From positions 1-47,864 of the forward strand of contig JALOAT010000028.1 in NCBI GenBank assembly GCA_023228645.1: DNA of 47,864 nucleotides, in the 5' to 3' direction. Source of the stretch: Gammaproteobacteria bacterium. GTDB taxonomy: Bacteria > Pseudomonadota > Gammaproteobacteria > Thiohalomonadales > Thiohalomonadaceae. The translations under genes and the position numbers were made by a program. Numbering within the stretch: the stretch's first letter is position 1; every line of letters begins with the position of its first letter. The notes beneath the pieces were generated by a model. The model was not told the origin of the DNA. It made no database searches and saw nothing but the letters and a program-made list of their open reading frames with translations. Positions 8,139 to 14,900 of this stretch are shown in pieces.

Positions 8139-9365
8139 TCAGAAGAGGAAGGAATAGCTGGCCTGCACGATGATCGCATCCACGTCCTCGAATCGGCCGT
8201 TGTCGTCCGACTGGTTCATGTACTCGATACGCATGCTGTACTCCTTGTCCTCGCTCACGGCGAAGCCATATTTCAGGCCAAAGGTCGTCGTGGTCATGTC
8301 GCCGAGCCGGTAGTCGGCGCTCGCATGCGTCGGCGTGGCCCCTTCCGCCAGGCTAAAGCGATAGAAGTCCGCGGCGCTTTGCTGGTACAGCCGCACATGC
8401 GGTTGCAGATAATGCCCGCCGCCCAGTTCGTAGCGGTAACGCGTATCCAGGGTATGTGAGCTGACGCCCCAATCATCCCAGTAATAGCGATAGGAGACGT
8501 CGAGCACGTCTTCGGTGAACTGGTGCAAGGTACGCCAGAAGACCGTCTGCCGGGTTCGCTCCTCGGGGCGCTTTTCAAAGCGATAACCGCTCACGTTCCC
8601 CGCGCTGTTCACCACACTGAGCAGTTTGTAGGGGTCGGTCAGGTAGCCATCGTCCATGCCATGGGTGTAGTTGAACTGCATGAGCGTGCGCCGATTCAGG
8701 ACCTGGGTGATGCCCACCAGGAACTCGGTCACCGTCTTGTCCTCGCTCGCCCCCTGGGTCTGCTTCACCGCGGGGAAGACCGGCATGGAGGCAAGCCCGA
8801 CGGGCGTCCCGCCCACCGGCTCGATGGTGTCCGCGCTGTAGGACGCGCCCGCTGAAAGTGTGGTGTTGCGATTATTGAAATCGCGCGCCAGCGTGGCGGT
8901 CACGCCCATGGACTGGTAATCGTACTCAGTGGAGAAGTTGGCCGAGAAGACGCCCTTGAGGCGTTCGCTGAGCGGCTTCTCCCATACGCCATTGAGCGCG
9001 ATGCGGTGATCTTTGAAGGTGGGATCGAGCGGCGTCTCGCCCGGCTGCACCGTATAGGACGCGTCCCCCGACGGCGTGGTGAAGGTCTGTACCGCATCTG
9101 TGGCGATGGCGCCGTTCGGCGATGCCCCGGTCAACGCATCGATCACAATGCGCATACCAACGTACTCGTCGTCACCCAGCGCCTTGCGCAAGCCGACCAC
9201 CGGCTCGACCAGACTGATGCGATCGCTGCCCTCCGAATAGAACAGCACGGCCGAATCGACCTCCCATTCCTTGGCGGCGTGCGCCGGGGATGTACCCGCC
9301 AGCAACGAGCAGGTCGCAAGGGCCAGCGCCCCGCGGACGGACTTGGGTTCTTTCTTCAGTTGCAT
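8139..9365 (-). CDS. DUF3570 family outer-membrane beta-barrel protein (predicted)
   Basis: 408 residues with a signal peptide (cleavage near PAHAAKEW). The mature chain is rich in alternating polar/hydrophobic strands and aromatic girdle residues (for example VLDVSYRYYWDDWG, TTTFGLKYGF) and ends in ASYSFLF, a terminal Phe of the kind recognised by the BAM complex. This matches DUF3570, a family of unknown function predicted to be outer-membrane barrels. Its start overlaps the end of the DUF4266 lipoprotein gene by 10 bp, showing tight coupling. It could be a pore or partner for the lipoprotein; no substrate can be inferred. Confidence 0.88.
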   Translation of the reverse strand: MQLKKEPKSVRGALALATCSLLAGTSPAHAAKEWEVDSAVLFYSEGSDRISLVEPVVGLRKALGDDEYVGMRIVIDALTGASPNGAIATDAVQTFTTPSGDASYTVQPGETPLDPTFKDHRIALNGVWEKPLSERLKGVFSANFSTEYDYQSMGVTATLARDFNNRNTTLSAGASYSADTIEPVGGTPVGLASMPVFPAVKQTQGASEDKTVTEFLVGITQVLNRRTLMQFNYTHGMDDGYLTDPYKLLSVVNSAGNVSGYRFEKRPEERTRQTVFWRTLHQFTEDVLDVSYRYYWDDWGVSSHTLDTRYRYELGGGHYLQPHVRLYQQSAADFYRFSLAEGATPTHASADYRLGDMTTTTFGLKYGFAVSEDKEYSMRIEYMNQSDDNGRFEDVDAIIVQASYSFLF

Positions 9366-9577
9366 CCGCAGCCTCCCCCACCGACGGCCTGTCCCCCGGA
9401 AGAGGCTTCCTTGCTGAAGTAGATGTGGTCATCCAGGTAGGTGTCCAGCGGATAACCTTCGAGCTGCATCTTCCTTTGCGCCAGCACATCCTTGTCCCAT
9501 GGCTGAACGGGCTCGAAGGCACATCCGGACTGCACCACGGCAAGGCCGAGCGTGGCGCTCGCAATCAACATACGCAT
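9356..9577 (-). CDS. DUF4266 small lipoprotein with GGGGCGCN C-terminus
   Basis: 73 residues. The N-terminus has a short hydrophobic leader ending in VQSGC, a plausible though atypical lipobox with the lipidated Cys at 19. The middle holds DDHIYFSKEASSGG, and the protein ends in GGGGCGCN with C70 and C72. This is the hallmark of DUF4266, a family without known function. The CxC tail could bind a metal, form a mixed disulfide with the neighbouring TlpA-like protein, or be a modification site; none of these is shown by the sequence. It lies 104 bp downstream of the tlpA-like gene and overlaps the DUF3570 start. Confidence 0.88.
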   Translation of the reverse strand: MRMLIASATLGLAVVQSGCAFEPVQPWDKDVLAQRKMQLEGYPLDTYLDDHIYFSKEASSGGQAVGGGGCGCN

Positions 9578-9681
9578 GGATTCCGATTCCCCCTAACGTC
9601 TCTTAAACAGACGCTCCGCATTTCTAGGACCGATCACGGCAAGAAACACGGTGTTCTCGCAGTTATCACAAGCAAACCCAA

Positions 9682-10167
9682 TCAACGGCCAAGCACCTCC
9701 TGGATGCGGGCCTCCAGCGCGTCACGATCTTTCTCGCGGAAGCCCACGTGCGACAGACGTATCTCGCCATCGCGATCAATCACGTAGCTGCTGGGCATGC
9801 CCTTGACCGCAAAACTCGCCGCCGAGTCTCCGTTGGGGTCATAGGCCACGGTGAACTGTGCCGGGTACTTGGCGAGGAATCGCTCGACCAACACCCTATC
9901 CTTGTCCAGGTTGACGCCCACGACCACCAATCCCTGTTCGGCATACCGTGCCTGAAGCTCGTTCATCCAGGGAAACGACTGGCGGCACGGCGTGCACCAG
10001 GACGCCCAGAAGTCCAGATACACCACCTTGCCACGCAGCTGCTCCAGGGGGAGCTCGCCTTGGTCCGTGGCCCAGGATACATCCGGCGCCTGCGCCGCAG
10101 GAACTGCGGTGCTGAAGGCGAGGAACACGATGGCGAGCGGGAGAAAACGACGGTTCTTGCTCTTCAT
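9682..10167 (-). CDS. TlpA-like periplasmic thioredoxin
   Basis: 161 residues with a signal peptide (cleavage near PAAQA). The thioredoxin fold carries FWASWCTPC with C58 and C61, and a cis-Pro loop KGMPSSYVID (Pro125). TlpA/ResA-type proteins are thiol reductants outside the cytoplasmic membrane, often serving one dedicated client such as an apocytochrome or a copper site. Here the natural client by position is the CxC tail of the DUF4266 lipoprotein encoded next. It is the first gene of the minus-strand module, and its upstream region carries an OmpR-type direct repeat shared with the divergent gene at 10523. Confidence 0.92.
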   Translation of the reverse strand: MKSKNRRFLPLAIVFLAFSTAVPAAQAPDVSWATDQGELPLEQLRGKVVYLDFWASWCTPCRQSFPWMNELQARYAEQGLVVVGVNLDKDRVLVERFLAKYPAQFTVAYDPNGDSAASFAVKGMPSSYVIDRDGEIRLSHVGFREKDRDALEARIQEVLGR

Positions 10168-10203
10168 TATTGGCGCTGTCCTTTGCCAGGTTGTTTTGAC
10201 GTG

Positions 10204-10236
10204 AGCTTAACTCGGGAAACCTTAAAGTTGACTTAA
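10204..10236 (-). promoter_or_regulatory. predicted regulated promoter of the tlpA-DUF4266-DUF3570 operon
   Basis: Read on the minus strand, GTTAAG-N5-TTTAAG (11-bp repeat period; half-sites at 10232-10236 and 10221-10225 for the TTAAG cores) is followed 11 bp later by TAAGCT at 10204-10209, a possible -10 element. The translation start is about 36 bp further on. The architecture is that of OmpR-family activators (PmrA-like YTTAAK-N5-YTTAAK), in which the box replaces the -35. The same box precedes the divergent gene. Confidence 0.6.
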
Positions 10237-10439
10237 CACCGGCGCTATCGGTGCCCCATACCTTCCGTAGGAGCCTGGCCTCCGGGCGATTCTTCGGCCT
10301 GGGTCACATGGGCCATGGCTGGAGTTACCGTCATGGGTCGGCCATAAGGACAACCCGTGCGCTCGCGATACGTTGCGCAATCTCACGAACGCCTCCATGA
10401 TGCGCCGTACTTGACCATTTCTGTCACCCACCACCGGTG

Positions 10440-10471
10440 TTAAGGATGCGTTAAGAAACCCTTTCTACGCT
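10440..10471 (+). promoter_or_regulatory. predicted regulated promoter of the His-rich protein gene
   Basis: TTAAG-GATGCG-TTAAG at 10440-10455, preceded by CCGGTG, is followed 10 bp later by TACGCT (10466-10471) as a possible -10. The minus-strand tlpA promoter has the same CCGGTGTTAAG-N6-TTAAG pattern. Shared flanking bases make chance similarity unlikely and suggest one response regulator controls both units. Confidence 0.6.
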
Positions 10472-10522
10472 GGACACACCGGCTCGACGGGCGCGCCGGT
10501 TCAATTCGCAGGAGGTTTGAAG

Positions 10523-11005
10523 ATGTTTTTCCGATTGTTTTCCAACCGCTTGATGGTACTGCTCCTTGCCGTCGGCGTCGCGGGTAATGTCGTTGCCGCG
10601 GATGACCACCACGGACACGATGACCACCATGCCGACGCCGTACAGTTGCGGCTCAACGATGGCGCCAAATGGCAGACCGATGCCGCACTGCGCCAGGGGA
10701 TGACTGGAGTTCGCAACAAGATCGCCGCCGCCCTGCCGGAGATCCACGAAAACCGCCTGCCTGCGGGGGAATACCAGGCATTGGCGACGCAAGTGAATGA
10801 TCACCTCAACGGCATCATCCAGAACTGCAAGTTGCCCCCGGATGCGGATGCCCAGTTGCACATCGTGTTGAGCGACATCTACGCCGGCTTGGCGGGCATG
10901 CGTGAAGGGGACGACCGGCGTTCCGGGGCCGTGAAAATCATCAAGGCCCTCGACGCCTACGCGGAACATTTCGACCACGCGGGTTGGCAGCCGATAGCCC
11001 ACTGA
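10523..11005 (+). CDS. secreted His-rich small protein, function unknown
   Basis: 160 residues. A signal peptide (cleavage near VVAADD) is followed by a His/Asp cluster, DDHHGHDDHHAD, right at the mature N-terminus, which looks like a metal-binding tail. The rest is helical and contains a conserved-looking LRQGMTGVRNKI segment, one Cys (NCKLP) and a C-terminal AEHFDHAGW. Similar proteins are known as unannotated periplasmic proteins; I cannot assign a function. The ATG at 10523 is chosen because AGGAGG lies 7 bp upstream, while an in-frame TTG at 10517 is too close to it. The shared promoter box links it to the TlpA/DUF4266/DUF3570/ApbE module. Confidence 0.8.
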   Translation: MFFRLFSNRLMVLLLAVGVAGNVVAADDHHGHDDHHADAVQLRLNDGAKWQTDAALRQGMTGVRNKIAAALPEIHENRLPAGEYQALATQVNDHLNGIIQNCKLPPDADAQLHIVLSDIYAGLAGMREGDDRRSGAVKIIKALDAYAEHFDHAGWQPIAH

Positions 11006-11474
11006 AGTCCGTATATGCCGTGGCGGCTGTCAGCGCAATGAAATTGGACGGCTAGACGCACCACCGCCCAGTCGGGAGAGCAGCGGCTTGCCGCTGCTCC
11101 CTCGGCATAATGCTAGCTTTCTGCGTCTTGGGGTTTGGATTGGGCGTGTTGCGAAACTCCGGGGGCACGATCAAGAACTGATCCCGTTGGATTCTAGTGA
11201 GGCAAAAGGCAAGACCCGATCCCGGTTACTCCTGACCTTTTGTTGCTAGTGCTAGGTGACCCCTTGTTGCTAGCGCAGAGATAGACCTCAACCCCTTTCG
11301 CGCTCAACACGTCGTTTTCGACATCCATCTCGCGAGTTGAGCCAGTCATCCGCCGAGCGATGCTACAAGGCGAGACCTGACCCCGGTTACTCCTGTAAGG
11401 AGTTGGGTGTCCCGACATGGTTTTCCCGCTGGCCAGGTGGCTAGCGGGGCTTAAAATGGAGCGGGCGCGAAACA
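11006..11474. other. gene-free region between the His-rich gene and the Rhs locus
   Basis: No convincing gene is present. A hairpin with stem GAGCAGCGG (11078-11086) and loop CTTG lies about 70 bp after the His-rich gene and may be a terminator, though no T-run follows. Two diverged copies of a 27-bp repeat (11207 and 11368) and two copies of TTGTTGCTAG (around 11240 and 11264) suggest the scar of a mobile element or of an earlier Rhs tip/immunity cassette. Confidence 0.6.
11207..11394. repeat. 27-bp direct repeat pair
   Basis: Copies at 11207-11233 and 11368-11394 share 24 of 27 positions, with only transition differences, and both end in CCCGGTTACTCCT. On the opposite strand the second copy reads GGGGTCAGGTCT, a sequence I associate with repeats around REP-associated transposase genes (recalled, not checked). 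No transposase gene remains between them. Confidence 0.7.
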
Positions 11475-11900
11475 CTAATGCTTGTAGTTTTTCCAAAAAA
11501 CTCGGACCCCCTTCAATTCGACATCGCTTTCCAAGACCACCTTTGTAAATTCGATATCCGTAGGGACGCCCTCGTCTGCATAAAGTGACAGCATCACGCT
11601 ATTCTCGTTGAATTGATGATTGCCTTCATAGCGCAACACCACCTCTCGACTGTCCCTTCCGATAAGTCTGGCACCAATACTACCGGGCGGAAACTGCCCT
11701 ACCAGCCGCTTCCGGAAAGCCAAGATGTCTTCTTCACCCCACTCAATCAATGACGACACGTCTATTTGAACGCTTGCCCCGGGCGTTATTGCTTCGAGCG
11801 ACTTGACTGGCGTCAATACTAGTTGTCCATGCAAGTCGACTGGCTCCGGAGTCAAGAGAACCGTCCTAGCAAAAAACAAAATAAGAAAGAACTCTTTCAT
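11475..11900 (-). CDS. putative Rhs-associated immunity protein
   Basis: 141 residues, not recognised as a named family. The N-terminus MKEFFLILFFARTVLL looks like an export signal or membrane anchor. The remainder is a beta-rich domain ending in KGVRVFWKNYKH. It starts 7 bp after the Rhs stop codon in the same direction, the usual place for the immunity gene of a polymorphic toxin. Its bases are visibly AT-richer than the housekeeping genes, as is the adjoining toxin tip, which fits a horizontally exchanged tip/immunity cassette. If it is exported, the toxin would act in the periplasm. The role is inferred from position. Confidence 0.65.
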   Translation of the reverse strand: MKEFFLILFFARTVLLTPEPVDLHGQLVLTPVKSLEAITPGASVQIDVSSLIEWGEEDILAFRKRLVGQFPPGSIGARLIGRDSREVVLRYEGNHQFNENSVMLSLYADEGVPTDIEFTKVVLESDVELKGVRVFWKNYKH

Positions 11901-11907
11901 AAAGAAG

Positions 11908-14900
11908 TCACTTGAAGCACTGCGGGCATTTCTCTTTCTCCAGGTACTTCTCCTTCGCCAATATCAAAACGTCATCAGCCCACGTCTGGCAATTTCTCGC
12001 CCCATATATCCAAGGCGTCGTCATGGGATAAGCCGTCACGCAATAACTCGGCGCCCCGATTTCTCTTGCCGCCTCCAAAACATACTGGTCGAACTTATCG
12101 TCACTACAGACCATTTCGCATTTAGGATTATCCGGGTACTCATTGTCATCTATGCGCCCCTGACTCCAAAGCATTGCACTCGCACCATCTCCAGCTTGGA
12201 AGCTCACAATTTGCCCGCTAACGCTAATGTAGTCATGGCGCAAGGGATTGCCGCTGGGCTTCTTTGCAGGTTTATCCTTATCTCCAAGTCCTCTTGCACA
12301 TCGCTTAACCCAAAGCCCTAACGGGTCCGAATAGCGAACGGGATTAAGCTCCGCGTATGCATAGGTGTTAAATCCCCCATCCAATCCGATCGGATCGGAT
12401 TCGACGTAGCGCCCCGTACCTGGGTCATAGGTACGGTTGAGGTTGTAGTTCAGGCCAGTCTCTTGATCAAAATACTGCCCCGGAAACCGCAAGTTGTAGG
12501 TGAAGGCATTCCCATCCCCATCCGGATCCTCGTTCGCCGCCGAACTCCCAAACGGCTCCGAATCCCAGCGCCAGATTTCCGTGCCTGTTCCAGGCGCGGT
12601 AATGACGCGCGGCGTGCCCAGGTGGTCGGGATGGACGTAGTAGATTTCTCCATTTTGAACGGTGGCAATGGGCAGGTCGCCCAGCCAGACGGTTTCCTGC
12701 ACGGCTGAGCCGTTCAAGCCGTACTCACCCAGCAGCCGCCATTCGTCGTACACGAACAGCCGCTCTTGAGGCATGGCCGCCGGCAGGCAGCCGTGCTTCG
12801 TCGGCTTACTGCCCTTGCCTTTCCCTTGCGACTTTTCCGCGCCAATGAGCGTTGCGATGCAGGGCGTGTCTTTTCCATCCACCTTGCCGTCGCCGTTCAG
12901 GTCGGCATGGCTTGGGGCGTTGCCGCGGCGAATGTACTCCTGCAAGACATGCAAGTCCGCTTCGGTGACGCGCCCATCGCCGTTGAGGTCCGGGGTGGCG
13001 GTGTTGGCGGTTATGGCCCATTTGTACACGCGTTGGCCGAGGGCGTTGTAGCGGTACTGCCCGGTTTGGCCATTATCGACAGAAACCAAGCGGTCTCTCG
13101 CGTCATAGCCGTAGCTGTGCTCGCCATCCGCCACGGTGTTGCCGTTGAGGTCGTAGGCCATCGTGCGGGTGAGGTCGCCTTCGGTGATGGAAATGAGGCG
13201 GTTGCTGGTGGGCTCGATGCCGTAGGTGGTGGTTTCGAGGCCGGCCACTTGAAGCAGGCGGTTACCGTTCGCGTCGTAATCCCAGCCCAGGACGAAGGCC
13301 GGGTCGTTGACGGCAGTGAGGCGGTTCAACTCGTCATAGTCGAACGCGGAGTCAGTGAGCCGGTCCTGCAAGGCGGTGATGTTGCCGAGCACGTCATAGC
13401 TGAAGGTGCGTTGGTCCGCGCCCAGGCTGTGCCTTGTGAGTCGGCCGTCTAAGTCGTAGTCGCGGGTGTGGGGTGTGCCATTGCCCCAATGCCAGCCGGC
13501 AATGGGACCGAAGGGCTGGTAGGTGATGCCGGTGAGGACCGGCTGACCGTTAATGGTGACGCTGCTGATTTTCCCGGCTGTGTAGCCGTAGGCCACCTGG
13601 AGGCCTGAGGGATAGGTCATGCCCGTGGGCCGGCCTGTGTTGTCGTACTGGTAGGCAGTGGTACGGGTGACGCTCGTGCCGTTCACGGTGATGATTTGCG
13701 CTCGGCTTGTGACGCGTCCATGGGCGTCGTACCGGAAGGCGGTACTGCCGCTCGAATCCTGAATGCTCCCCAATCTGCCGATGCCGTTCTCGGCAGTGTC
13801 GTAGGCGTAGGTAATCACGCTGCCATCGGCGTGGCGTGCTCCGATGAGGCGATTGAGGGCATCGTACTGGTAGCGCGTCAGTTGCCCTTTCGCATCGGTC
13901 TTGCTCAGCACATTGCCCGCCGCATCGTGGGTGAAGGTGGTGGTGCCGGTATCCGGACTGTCCTGGCGCAGGAGGTTGCTGAGGGCATCGTAGGTATACG
14001 TGGTGGTGTTGCCGTTCGGGTCCATCACCGTGGTGAGGCGGTCGAGGGCATCGTAGCCGTAGCGGGTGAGGCCGCCCGTGGGGCCGGTCTGTTCGACGAG
14101 GCGGTTGAGGGCGTCGTAGGACCGGGCGTGCAGCCGCCACAGCGGGTCGAAGGTGCTGGTGAGATTGTCGTTGCGGTCATAGCCGTAGTGGGTGGTTGCC
14201 CCGTCGGCGCCGATGCTGCGCAGCAGGCGGCTGAGCTCGTCGTAGACCTTCTGTTGGGTGCGGGCCAGGTGGCCACCGGCGTCGGACACCTGCTCGCTGG
14301 TACGGTTGCCCATGGCATCAAGGGTGTAGGTGATGCGGTTACCCTCGCTGTCGGCCATGCCGGTGAGGCGGTTGGCCGCATCGTAGGCGTAGTGGAGTGT
14401 CTCGCCGCCAGGGGTGGTCACCTGTTTCAGGTTGCCCACCGGGTCGTAGGCCATGACCGTGGTCTCGGCGCCTTCGCGGCGCTCGATGAGCCGGCCCTTG
14501 AGGTCATAGCTGAGCACGGTCTCCAGGCCGTTGGGATCGCGGGTGCGGGTGGGGCGGCCGTGGTTGTCGCGCTCAAGTATCACGGTGCGGTGGCCAAGGG
14601 CGTTGGTGACCGCGGCCAGGCGGCCTTGGTCGTCGTAGTCGTAGGTGGTCAGGTCCGCCACGTCCTCCCGTGGGCCGTCGATGGTCGCGATGAGGCCAAG
14701 GCCGTTGTAGCTGTAGCCGGTGGTGCGGCTTGCGCTGGTGGCGGTGTCGGTGACGGTGCGCGTAAGGATACGGCCTTGGTCGTCGTAGGTGGTGGAGGTT
14801 TCGCGGTTCCCCTCACGCACGACCAGGGGCTGACGCTGGTCGCTGTCCCACTCGGTGGTTACGGTGCGCGCCTCGGGCAGGCCGTAAGCCTCGGTACGCG

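Noticed and set aside
10222..10434. 70-codon minus-strand frame between the divergent promoters
   Set aside because: It overlaps the predicted regulatory site, has no ribosome-binding site and shows no recognisable features.
11194..11496. 100-codon minus-strand frame between the His-rich gene and the immunity gene
   Set aside because: It spans the two direct repeats and resembles no protein. It could be debris of a mobile element but is not supportable as a gene.
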